64,000 nt of DNA, from contig CAWCPF010000003.1 of NCBI GenBank assembly GCA_963797485.1, positions 620,001 to 684,000 on the forward strand. Direction: 5' to 3'. This stretch comes from CAWAND01 sp963797485. GTDB lineage: Bacteria > Chloroflexota > Anaerolineae > Anaerolineales > E44-bin32. Below the pieces are notes generated by a model. It made no database searches, was not told where the DNA came from, and saw only the letters and a list, made by a program, of their open reading frames with translations. Every line of letters starts with the position of its first letter. Within the stretch, counting starts at the first letter, position 1. The position numbers and the translations under genes were made by a program. Positions 17,782-25,212 of this stretch are shown in pieces.

Positions 17782-17858
17782 TGGCGCCCTCGGCAGGGCT
17801 CGAACCTGCGACCCCTTGCTCCGCAAGCAAGTGCTCTAATCCACTGAGCTACGAGGGC
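17782..17858 (-). tRNA. tRNA-Arg, anticodon GCG
   Basis: Complete cloverleaf on the minus strand. Acceptor GCCCTCG/CGAGGGC, D stem GCTC/GAGC, anticodon stem CTTGC/GCAAG with loop TTGCGGA (anticodon GCG), T arm GCAGG-TTCGAGC-CCTGC, discriminator G and encoded CCA. GCG reads CGC arginine codons. The more common bacterial tRNA for this box has ACG. Confidence 0.93.
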
Positions 17859-17876
17859 GTGATCAGTTGTCGACCG

Positions 17877-17970
17877 TGGCGGGGAGGGAGGGATTCGAAC
17901 CCTCGGTAGAGGTAGAAGCCCCTACAGGCGCTTAGCAGGCGCCCCCGTTCAACCACTCCGGCACCTCCCC
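17877..17970 (-). tRNA. tRNA-Ser, anticodon GCU
   Basis: Class II tRNA with a long variable arm. Acceptor GGGGAGG/CCTCCCC, anticodon stem GGCGC/GCGCC with loop CTGCTAA (anticodon GCT), T loop TTCGAAT, and encoded CCA. Reads AGC/AGU serine codons. Confidence 0.95.
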
Positions 17971-17987
17971 AAGGGCTCCGTGTTGCC

Positions 17988-18075
<88 letters not shown>

Positions 18076-18107
18076 GGGTTCGTTGCGCTCCCCGACCGAG
18101 GGGATCG

Positions 18108-18137
18108 ATTTTACCATGGGCTTCGACAGGCTGTCAA
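18108..18137 (-). promoter_or_regulatory. promoter of the tRNA-Ser-Ser-Arg cluster
   Basis: On the minus strand, TTGACA (18137-18132), 18-base spacer, TAAAAT (18113-18108), about 33 bases upstream of the first tRNA. The consensus -35 fits a strong stable-RNA promoter. Confidence 0.8.
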
Positions 18138-18150
18138 AGTTGTACCGCCA

Positions 18151-18870
18151 TCAGGCATCCGGGGACCAGATCTGGTATAGGCCGAGCTGTCCGCCTTGCC
18201 CGTCCGAATGGAACTCGTCCACAACCCGGAACCCGGCGGCCTGGGCCAGCCCGGTCAATGCCTCGGCCGTGAAATGGTGGACGTAGCGCACGCCCCGGCC
18301 CTCGGATCGCCAATCCAGCAAGGCATCGCCCGGTTCGACGCGTTCGGGAGCCAGCCCGACCACCGACCAGTCGACAAGCCGTGATTGGAACCTGGCGTGC
18401 CCCAGGAAATCCCACACCGAAAGCGCCAGCCAGCCGCCTGGTCCGACCATCCGCCGGGCCTCGCCGGCCCACAACCGCCGGCGCTCGGCGCCAGGCAGAT
18501 GGTGCAGCATGGCAAAGGCGCACACCACGTCGTAGGGACCCCCCAGCAGCTTCGACCACCCGGCGCCGGCCAGGTCCACGACGGCCCAATTCGACCGCGG
18601 GGGCGCGGGCCCGGCGGCCGCGGCGCGCAGCAGGTTGAACGAGCTATCCACGCCGAGGTAGGCTCCCTGATGCCCATTGACGGCCAGCACGCGAGCCAGA
18701 CTGCCGGCGCCACAGCCCAGATCCAGCACCCTGGCTTGAGGCTGCAGCCGGGCGGCGATGTTTAGCACACCCGGCTGGGCGCGCCGGCGCGTCCGGGCGA
18801 AGGGCTCGGCCAAGGTTTGGTAGAATCGCCGATTGAGTTCCAGTATTGCCTGTGCCGTGTCCGCGTCCAC
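18151..18870 (-). CDS. class I SAM-dependent methyltransferase
   Basis: 239-aa Rossmann methyltransferase of the Methyltransf_11/25 type. Motif I is VLDLGCGAGSLARVLA, followed by LGVDSS, the post-motif VVCAFAMLHHLPGAERR and the GPGGWLALSVWDF strand. Substrate unknown. The frame stays open far upstream over elp3 on the other strand, but methyltransferase-like sequence begins only near 18870, where a GTG lies six bases after a minus-strand TATAAT (18882-18877). Initiation there would be on a nearly leaderless mRNA. Divergent from elp3. Confidence 0.85.
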   Translation of the reverse strand: MDADTAQAILELNRRFYQTLAEPFARTRRRAQPGVLNIAARLQPQARVLDLGCGAGSLARVLAVNGHQGAYLGVDSSFNLLRAAAAGPAPPRSNWAVVDLAGAGWSKLLGGPYDVVCAFAMLHHLPGAERRRLWAGEARRMVGPGGWLALSVWDFLGHARFQSRLVDWSVVGLAPERVEPGDALLDWRSEGRGVRYVHHFTAEALTGLAQAAGFRVVDEFHSDGQGGQLGLYQIWSPDA

Positions 18871-18876
18871 GAGGCG

Positions 18877-18882
18877 ATTATA
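18877..18882 (-). promoter_or_regulatory. -10 element for the methyltransferase in the divergent region
   Basis: TATAAT on the minus strand, six bases from the GTG at 18870 and also inside the short region before the plus-strand elp3 start at 18889. No clear -35 on either strand. The two genes' 5' ends are only 18 bases apart, so their promoters must overlap each other's coding sequence. Confidence 0.45.
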
Positions 18883-18888
18883 CGTTTC

Positions 18889-20490
18889 ATGAGCCCTCGC
18901 CGAACGAACTGGCAGCGCTTCACCATCACGCCCGCCAAGCTGGCGCTGGCGAAGATCATCCTGGAGGACATCCGGGATGGCCTGCCTGCCGCGGAGGCCA
19001 TCCAGCGTCACCCCCAGCCGGAAGGCGGCTTCGTCGGCAAGAATGCACTCGTCTACGCCTACCGCGAGCTGGCCGCCGACGGCCAGTGGGCATGGGACCC
19101 GGCTTTCTTGCGTCGCATTCGCATGAAGCCCAGCCGGACCCTTTCCGGCGTGACCACGGTCACGGTGCTGACCAAACCGTATCCATGCCCGGGCGAGTGC
19201 GTGTTCTGTCCCACCGACGCCCGCATGCCCAAGTCTTATCTGCCGGATGAGCCGGGTGCCATGCGCGCCCTGCAAAATGAATTCGACCCGTTTCGACAGA
19301 CGGCCTCGCGACTTCAGGCGTTGTACGAGATTGGCCACCCGACGGCCAAGATTGAGCTGCTCATCCTGGGCGGCACGTGGAGCAGCTACCGGCGCGACTA
19401 TCAGGCCTGGTTCATCCAACGCTGCCTCGACGCCATGAACGGCTTCGACTCGTTTGACCTGGCCGAGGCCCAGTCGGCCAACACCGACGCCCCCCACCGC
19501 AACGTCGGCCTGGTGATCGAGACGCGGCCGGATCACATCGACGTCGATGAAATCGCCTGGCTCCGATCCCTGGGGGTCACCAAGGTCCAGATCGGGGCTC
19601 AGAGCCTGGACGACGACATCCTGGCGCTGAACCAGCGCGGCCACACCGTCGAAGCCACCCGGCAGGCAGCCCGCTTGCTACGCGCCGGCGGGTTCAAGAT
19701 GGTCCTGCATTGGATGCCGAACTTGCTCGGCGCGAGCCTGAATTCGGATCGGGAGGACTTCGCCCGCTTGTGGTCCGATCTCGACCTGCGCCCGGACGAG
19801 CTCAAGATTTACCCCAACCAGCTGCTGGAACAGGCTGAGCTCTACACCATCTGGCAGCAGGGCGGCTTCCAGCCGTACACCACCGATGAACTCATCGAGC
19901 TGCTGGTGACCATCAAGCCGAGCATCCCGCGCTACTGCCGTGTCAACCGGGTGATCCGGGACTTCCCGTCCACGAATGTGGTGGAGGGCAACCGCCGGAC
20001 CAGCCTGCGCCAGGATGTTCACCGCGAGCTGGCGCGCCGGGGCCAGCGCTGCAGCTGCATTCGCTGCCGCGAGATCCGCGGCCAACTGGTGGACGCGCCT
20101 GATCTCGCGTTCGAGGATCTAACCTACGCTGCCGGGGCCGCCGAAGAGCATTTCCTATCGTTCGCCACGCCCGACGACCGGCTGGCGGGATTTTTGCGCC
20201 TGTCGCTTCCAGGCCCCGGATCGCCGGACCTGGGGCTCTCCGATCTGGACGCAGCGGCGCTCATCCGTGAGATCCACGTCTACGGCCAATCGCTGGATGT
20301 GGGGCAATCCCGCCCCGGGGCGGCCCAGCACACCGGTCTCGGCCGCCGGTTGCTCGAGCGCGCCGAGCACATAGCAGCCGACGCCGGCTTTCGGCGGATG
20401 GCGGTGATCTCGGCGCTCGGGACACGCGGCTATTACGCCGGCCTCGGTTACCAACTCGGCCAGACTTACATGATCAAACCCATTTTGTGA
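18889..20490 (+). CDS. elp3: Elp3-family tRNA uridine-34 modification protein
   Basis: Radical-SAM plus GNAT acetyltransferase, the catalytic subunit of Elongator in eukaryotes and a stand-alone protein in some archaea and bacteria. It installs the carboxymethyl group on wobble uridine of tRNA. The 533-aa protein has the iron-sulphur motif CPGECVFC (C100, C104, C107), ELLILGGTWSSY, GLVIETRPDHI, a zinc-binding CSCIRCREIRG loop, and a C-terminal GNAT domain (QHTGLGRRLLERAEHIA, GYYAGLGYQ). ATG 18889 gives the natural N-terminus MSPRRTNW. A Chloroflexota homologue (Dehalococcoides) is structurally characterised, which fits the taxon. Confidence 0.93.
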   Translation: MSPRRTNWQRFTITPAKLALAKIILEDIRDGLPAAEAIQRHPQPEGGFVGKNALVYAYRELAADGQWAWDPAFLRRIRMKPSRTLSGVTTVTVLTKPYPCPGECVFCPTDARMPKSYLPDEPGAMRALQNEFDPFRQTASRLQALYEIGHPTAKIELLILGGTWSSYRRDYQAWFIQRCLDAMNGFDSFDLAEAQSANTDAPHRNVGLVIETRPDHIDVDEIAWLRSLGVTKVQIGAQSLDDDILALNQRGHTVEATRQAARLLRAGGFKMVLHWMPNLLGASLNSDREDFARLWSDLDLRPDELKIYPNQLLEQAELYTIWQQGGFQPYTTDELIELLVTIKPSIPRYCRVNRVIRDFPSTNVVEGNRRTSLRQDVHRELARRGQRCSCIRCREIRGQLVDAPDLAFEDLTYAAGAAEEHFLSFATPDDRLAGFLRLSLPGPGSPDLGLSDLDAAALIREIHVYGQSLDVGQSRPGAAQHTGLGRRLLERAEHIAADAGFRRMAVISALGTRGYYAGLGYQLGQTYMIKPIL

Positions 20491-20503
20491 GGAAATTCAC
20501 AAA
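20484..20503. promoter_or_regulatory. CRP-family operator-like palindrome between elp3 and the ABC exporter
   Basis: TTTGTGA-GGAAAT-TCACAAA is a perfect inverted repeat with 7-base arms matching TGTGA-N6-TCACA. It covers the elp3 stop codon and lies about 75 bases upstream of the exporter -10 at 20576, a typical activator position. Confidence 0.6.
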
Positions 20504-20575
20504 CTGAGCACGTTCGCCTGAGCGCGGTCCGCGGCCACGCGGCGCGTCACCTTCCAGGCGTCGCCCTTCGTCGGA

Positions 20576-20581
20576 TATAAT
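20576..20581 (+). promoter_or_regulatory. -10 element of the ABC exporter gene
   Basis: TATAATCCG, identical in its -10 and following CCG to the rho, mutase and acyl-CoA dehydrogenase promoters here. The best -35 is TTCCAG at 18 bases, weak, consistent with need for an activator at the upstream palindrome. Confidence 0.55.
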
Positions 20582-20623
20582 CCGCTGGCGCGCTCGACAT
20601 AGTGCGGAGGCTGAACCGAGCCC

Positions 20624-22576
20624 ATGGGTTGGCACGGCGGCAATTGGTGGTCGTACATTCAATACGACGAGGAGCAAGACCGGCCGGAGGTCAGCCGGGA
20701 ACTGATCGCTCGCGTGGCGCGCTATGCGCGGCCGTATTGGCGCAGCGTGATTGTCATCCTGGTCACGATTGTCGTGATCTCATTGCTCTCCCTGCTGCCC
20801 CCGCTGCTGATCCGCGACCTGATCGACCACGCCATTCCAAACCGTGATTTTCAACGCCTCAATCTGCTGGCCCTGGGCATGGTGGCCGTGCCGTTGATCA
20901 ACGGCCTGCTCGGGGTGGCCCAGCGCTATGCCAGCGCCTGGATCGGCGAGGGGGTGATTTTTGATCTTCGCCGCGACCTGTACGCCCACCTGCAGCGGCT
21001 GAGCCTGCGCTTCTTCACGCACACCCATGCCGGCGAACTGATGTCCCGGTTGAACAACGACGTCGTCGGCGCGCAGTCGGCCATCACGGGCACGGTCATG
21101 ACCCTGGTCAGCAATGCGGTCTCGCTGGTGGCCACCCTGGCTATCATGCTCAGCCTGGAATGGCGGCTGACCCTGTTGGGCATCGCCGTCCTGCCCCTGT
21201 TCGTGCTCCCTGCCCGGCGGGTGGGGCGAACGCTGCGGCGCATCGTGCGTCAGGGGATGGAACGCAACGCTCTGATGAACGCCATGATGAATGAAACCCT
21301 CAGCATCAGCGGTGCGCTGCTGGTCAAGATCTTCGGGCGCTACCACGACGAGGTAGACCGCTTCTCCGGCAGGGCGGCCGACGTGCGCGACACCGGGGTG
21401 CGCCAAGCGGTGGTCGGCCGCTGGTTTGCGCTCGGGCTCAGCCTGGTGAGCGCCATCGGCACGGCGCTGATCTTCTGGTTGGGGGGCGTTTTTGTCCTGC
21501 AGGGCACCTTCACCATCGGGACGATTGTCGCCTTCACGGCCTATCTCTCTGGGTTGTACGGACCCCTGATGGCTCTGACCAACGTGCGGGTTGATTTCGC
21601 CACCTCCATGGTGAGCTTCGAGCGCGTCTTCGAGGTGCTCGACCTGCCCAAGGAGATCGCCGAGCCCGATGCCCCGGCTCATCTGAAAAAGGTCACCGGC
21701 GCGGTGGGATTCGAAGGTGTGTGGTTTGCCTACTCCCGGCCCGAAGACCAGCCGGTGGGGCTGGAGGAGATCCGGCGCTTTGGGTGGGGTGCCAGTCAAG
21801 CCCCTCCGGTGCGCCCGACGCGGGAACGGACAGAGTCCGAAGAGGCCGGGGATAAACCGCTGCCGGTCGAAACCGAAGTCCGGTGGACCCTCGAGGAGGT
21901 CAGTTTCCAAATAGGGGCCGGCGAGGTGGCGGCGCTGGTCGGCCCGAGCGGGGCCGGCAAGACCACCATCACCTACCTGGTGCCCCGTCTGTACGATCCG
22001 GTCCGCGGCCGGGTGACGCTCGACGGTCACGACCTGCGGCAGCTGTCATTGGACTCGCTGGCCGATCATGTCGGCATGGTCACGCAGGAGACGTATCTCT
22101 TCCATGACAGCCTGAAGGCCAACTTGCGCTACGCGAAACCGGAAGCCAGCCAATCCGAGCTCGAAGCTGCCTGTCGGGCGGCCAACATCCACGAATTCAT
22201 CGTCAATCTGCAGGACGGGTACGAAACGATTGTCGGCGAACGCGGCTACCGCCTGTCTGGAGGCGAGAAACAGCGCGTCGCCATCGCACGTGCCATCCTC
22301 AAGGATCCGCGTGTGCTCATCCTCGACGAAGCCACCAGCCATCTGGACTCTCAATCGGAAGCCCTGATCCAGGAAGCCATGCAGCGGGTCATGCACGGGC
22401 GAACCTCGATCGTGATCGCCCACCGGTTGAGCACCATCATGGACGCCGATCGCATCCTGGTGATGAACGCCGGCCGGCTGGTGCAACAGGGGACGCATGA
22501 ACAGCTCTTGGTTCAAGGCGGGCTGTATGCGCAGCTGTATGAAACCCAATTCCACCCTCAAACGGCAGCCGTCTGA
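20624..22576 (+). CDS. ABC exporter, fused membrane and ATPase domains
   Basis: MsbA/LmrA-like half transporter, 650 aa. Six transmembrane helices (residues ~40-325) with the intracellular loop LRRDLYAHLQRLSLRFF are followed by an ATPase domain: Walker A GPSGAGKTT, Q-loop VTQETYLF, signature LSGGEKQR, Walker B VLILDEATSHLD and switch His in VIAHRLS. About 45 hydrophilic residues are inserted between the A-loop region (FEGVWFAYSRPED) and the strand before Walker A (LEEVSFQIG), where typical members have about 5-10. The substrate cannot be told. Start ATG 20624. Confidence 0.93.
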   Translation: MGWHGGNWWSYIQYDEEQDRPEVSRELIARVARYARPYWRSVIVILVTIVVISLLSLLPPLLIRDLIDHAIPNRDFQRLNLLALGMVAVPLINGLLGVAQRYASAWIGEGVIFDLRRDLYAHLQRLSLRFFTHTHAGELMSRLNNDVVGAQSAITGTVMTLVSNAVSLVATLAIMLSLEWRLTLLGIAVLPLFVLPARRVGRTLRRIVRQGMERNALMNAMMNETLSISGALLVKIFGRYHDEVDRFSGRAADVRDTGVRQAVVGRWFALGLSLVSAIGTALIFWLGGVFVLQGTFTIGTIVAFTAYLSGLYGPLMALTNVRVDFATSMVSFERVFEVLDLPKEIAEPDAPAHLKKVTGAVGFEGVWFAYSRPEDQPVGLEEIRRFGWGASQAPPVRPTRERTESEEAGDKPLPVETEVRWTLEEVSFQIGAGEVAALVGPSGAGKTTITYLVPRLYDPVRGRVTLDGHDLRQLSLDSLADHVGMVTQETYLFHDSLKANLRYAKPEASQSELEAACRAANIHEFIVNLQDGYETIVGERGYRLSGGEKQRVAIARAILKDPRVLILDEATSHLDSQSEALIQEAMQRVMHGRTSIVIAHRLSTIMDADRILVMNAGRLVQQGTHEQLLVQGGLYAQLYETQFHPQTAAV

Positions 22577-22745
22577 CCCAATTCGGCCAAGCCGCCCCCC
22601 GACCAACCCTCGCACGATTGCCGTAAACGCTCGTGACAAGCTGCACGTGCGCACGGTTCGACCCGAACCTGGGGCTGAACCGCTGCAACGCGACTCCTGT
22701 TCCTGCGTATAGGGAATCAGAAGGAAATTGAAAGGTACCCGGGCC

Positions 22746-23321
22746 ATGGCACCCAGCCACAACCCAGAAGAAGCGGTGTGGATCGAACGTGCCCGGGCGG
22801 GCGAGCACGCGGCCTTCGGGCAGCTGGTAGTCGCTTACCAGGGCCCTGTGTACAACCTGTGTGTGCGGATGTTAGGAGACCCGGCGGCCGCGGAAGATGC
22901 GGCGCAGGAGACCTTCCTGAAGGCCTATCGAAACATGAAGCGCTATGACTCTCGTCGCCGCTATGTCAACTGGCTCCTGGCGATTGCTTCGCACCACTGC
23001 ATTGACCAGCTGCGCCGCCGGCATCTGACGGTCGTTCCGATGGACGACGAGGCACTGCACACCGGCGCGCCGTCAAACCCGGAAGCCAGTCTGGAGGCCG
23101 CTGAGACCGCCGATAGGCTGCAGTCTCTCATGGCACGATTGGATCCCACCGATCGGGCGGCCATCGTGCTTCATTACTGGCATGATCAGTCTCTGGAGGA
23201 GATCGGCCGGAGTTTGAAGCTAAGCGAAAGTGCGGTGAGAAGCCGGTTGCATCGGGCGCGACGAGCGCTGGCGGCCGGCTGGCCGGAAGGCCGTCTTATG
23301 ACGGCGGAGGCGAACGGGTGA
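22746..23321 (+). CDS. ECF-type RNA polymerase sigma factor
   Basis: Sigma-70 family, group 4, 191 aa. Region 2 is YNLCVRMLGDPAAAEDAAQETFLKAYRNM with the -10-recognition helix through RRYVNWLLAIASHHCIDQLRRR. Region 4 is LDPTDRAAIVLHYWHDQSLEEIGRSLKLSESAVRSRLHRARRAL. ATG 22746 is chosen; a TTG six codons upstream is possible. Its stop overlaps the start of a zinc-finger anti-sigma gene, the usual arrangement. It probably drives this three-gene operon in response to an envelope signal. Confidence 0.93.
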   Translation: MAPSHNPEEAVWIERARAGEHAAFGQLVVAYQGPVYNLCVRMLGDPAAAEDAAQETFLKAYRNMKRYDSRRRYVNWLLAIASHHCIDQLRRRHLTVVPMDDEALHTGAPSNPEASLEAAETADRLQSLMARLDPTDRAAIVLHYWHDQSLEEIGRSLKLSESAVRSRLHRARRALAAGWPEGRLMTAEANG

Positions 23322-23881
23322 TGGATCACCGTCAGATTCAAGCCTGGCTATTGGAAGGGCAGCCCGCCGCCGGGGACCCAGACGGTCGGATGAGCGACCA
23401 TCTTGAAGCCTGCGAAACGTGCCGGCTGTTTGGGGCACAGTGGCTGCATGTTCAATCGGCCCTCGTGGCAAGCCCCATGGCCCGGCCACAGCCCGGCTTC
23501 GAGAGCCGCTGGATGCGGCGTCTGGAAGCCGATCGCACCCGCCGTCATCACCGCCAGGCGGCCCTGACTACGGGTCTGGCCGCCGCCGGATGTATCGCCA
23601 GCTTCGGCCTTCTGGCTGCCTGGGTCCTGAACGCCCCGGCGGCAGCCTTCTCGTCTTTGCTGGCCGCCCTCCTCAGCCTGGAAAGTCAATTCCAGGTGGT
23701 GTCGGATGTCGTCCGGGTCATGTCCCACGCCTTCCCGCCCTACTCGACGGTCGGCCTGGTGACGCTGGCAACGGCTGTCGGGTCAGGCATGCTGGTCGCA
23801 TACGTTGGATTTGGCGCGCTATGGGCGGCGTCGTTTTACCGGGCCGTCCTGCATACACGAAACGGAGGCAAGCTGCAATGA
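23321..23881 (+). CDS. zinc-finger (zf-HC2) anti-sigma factor, membrane
   Basis: 186-aa partner of the sigma factor. The N-terminal cytoplasmic part carries the HxxxCxxC zinc motif (DHLEACETC, about residues 27-35), which binds sigma region 2. Two or three transmembrane helices follow (GLAAAGCIASFGLLAAWVL and two more). TGATG overlap with the sigma gene and ATGA overlap with the next gene show translational coupling. Confidence 0.87.
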   Translation: MDHRQIQAWLLEGQPAAGDPDGRMSDHLEACETCRLFGAQWLHVQSALVASPMARPQPGFESRWMRRLEADRTRRHHRQAALTTGLAAAGCIASFGLLAAWVLNAPAAAFSSLLAALLSLESQFQVVSDVVRVMSHAFPPYSTVGLVTLATAVGSGMLVAYVGFGALWAASFYRAVLHTRNGGKLQ

Positions 23882-24900
23882 AGAAAGTCGTCTCGATATT
23901 GGCCGTCGTGCTCGTGATCGGATTGATCCTGCCGACGACGGCCTTCGCCGCCGGAAATCCGGATGGGCGAGTGGTTTTTGGCGGGGATTTCGAGCTGGAA
24001 ACGGGGCAGATCCTGGAAGGTGATCTGGTCGTTTTTGGCGGCAATGCGGTCCTGCAATCAGGATCGACCGTCCAGGGGAGTGTGCTCGTCATCGGCGGAA
24101 ATACCGACCTGGCGGGTGAGGTAACAGGGGACATCTCGCTGTTGGGCGGAAACCTCGATCTGGGGAGTACGGCGCATGTGCATGGCGACATCTCCAGCAT
24201 GGGCGGGAGCCTGCGCCGCGATCCGGCCGCTCAGGTCGACGGTCAGGTCCTGTCCGGTGAGGGGCTGAACGTCCCCTATCGTTTCAACCTGGGACCGTCG
24301 GTCATTCGGCCGCCGATCTCCAACCTGGCCATGAACTTCAGCCCGGTGGCGGAGTTTCTGTGGTTCATCTTCAGGACGCTGATGCTGGCTGCCCTGGCGG
24401 TGCTGGTGGTGATGTTCTGGCCGGAGCCCAGCTACCGGGTGGCGCGCGCCGCCGTCAGCCAGCCGTTTGCGGCCGGCGGCCTCGGCCTGCTGACCCAAAT
24501 CATTGCCATCCCCGCGTTGCTCTTCCTGCTCATCACGATCTGTCTCTCCCCGTTGAGTCTGATTGGGGGCTTGATCCTGTTGGCCGCCGGCATTTTCGGC
24601 TGGATCACCCTTGGGCTCGAGGTCGGCCGCCGGATGGCAGCGGCCTTCAAGTGGGATATGCACCCAGCGGCTGAGGCCGGGGTCGGCGGCTTGCTCATGA
24701 CCTTCGTCGCCGGCGGGGTTGGGCTCATCCCATGCGTCGGCTGGGTGGTGACGTTCGTGCTGGTGTGTATCGGTCTGGGCGCGGTGCTGCTCACGCGTTT
24801 CGGAAGCCGGGAATACGGGCCGGCACCCATGCAGGCCCTTCCCGAACCCAAACCTGCCCCCAGGCGCAGCACGCGTTCGACCCGGAGCGGCGGGGGTTAA
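23878..24900 (+). CDS. polymer-forming (bactofilin-like) membrane protein
   Basis: 340-aa exported protein. Signal peptide MKKVVSILAVVLVIGLILPTTAFA is followed by about 100 residues of short repeats (GDLVVFGGNAVL, GSVLVIGGNTDL, GDISLLGGNLDL, GDISSMGGSL) predicted to form a right-handed beta-helix of the bactofilin/polymer-forming type. Four hydrophobic segments (residues ~160-300) and an Arg/Pro tail come next. In this operon it is the likely output of, or sensor for, the upstream sigma/anti-sigma pair; this is inferred from the overlaps. Confidence 0.82.
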   Translation: MKKVVSILAVVLVIGLILPTTAFAAGNPDGRVVFGGDFELETGQILEGDLVVFGGNAVLQSGSTVQGSVLVIGGNTDLAGEVTGDISLLGGNLDLGSTAHVHGDISSMGGSLRRDPAAQVDGQVLSGEGLNVPYRFNLGPSVIRPPISNLAMNFSPVAEFLWFIFRTLMLAALAVLVVMFWPEPSYRVARAAVSQPFAAGGLGLLTQIIAIPALLFLLITICLSPLSLIGGLILLAAGIFGWITLGLEVGRRMAAAFKWDMHPAAEAGVGGLLMTFVAGGVGLIPCVGWVVTFVLVCIGLGAVLLTRFGSREYGPAPMQALPEPKPAPRRSTRSTRSGGG

Positions 24901-24925
24901 GTACCAGCCGGACCCAAGGCGGTTG

Positions 24926-24961
24926 AGGGGCTGTCCCTTCTGGGACAGCCCCTTGTTTTTG
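24926..24961 (+). terminator. intrinsic terminator after the sigma operon
   Basis: Perfect 12-bp stem AGGGGCTGTCCC/GGGACAGCCCCT, loop TTCT, then TGTTTTTG. The stem word GGGCTGTC recurs in two other hairpins near 32.9 and 33.2 kb. Confidence 0.9.
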
Positions 24962-25061
24962 TTGCAGCCTCACTTCCCGGCTTAGCCCCGACCTGGGTGG
25001 CACGTCTGCCCTCAACTCTTGTCGCCTCTCCGCCGTGACTCCGAGCCGCGTGGAATGCCCA

Positions 25062-25112
25062 AGGAGGAGAGGGGGCCGGGGGTGAGGCCGAGGGCGCCCG
25101 GTGACAAGCCCC
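25062..25112. repeat. dispersed G-rich intergenic repeat in the 24962-25212 gap
   Basis: The stretch AAGGAGGAGAGGGGGCCGGG and the GGTGAGGCCGAGGGC after it resemble the short G-rich boilerplate repeats common in intergenic DNA of many GC-rich bacteria. A related element is at 33080-33190, partly in the opposite orientation. The rest of this 250-base convergent gap shows no gene or RNA that I can support. Confidence 0.45.
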
Positions 25113-25212
25113 GCGACGACGGGCATCATCGACTGCGTACGTCCAACGCATGAGGCGAGCAGAATCCGTACACGGTCCCTTTTAGGGCGATCCCGCTCGC
25201 TTCGGTTCGGCG

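Noticed and set aside
18871..19644. Extension of the methyltransferase frame another 258 codons upstream, antisense to elp3
   Set aside because: The extra region shows no domain, and elp3 on the plus strand is intact; methyltransferase-like sequence begins near 18870.
20780..22030. 416-codon minus-strand frame over the ABC exporter
   Set aside because: Shadow of an intact exporter gene with all ABC motifs on the plus strand.
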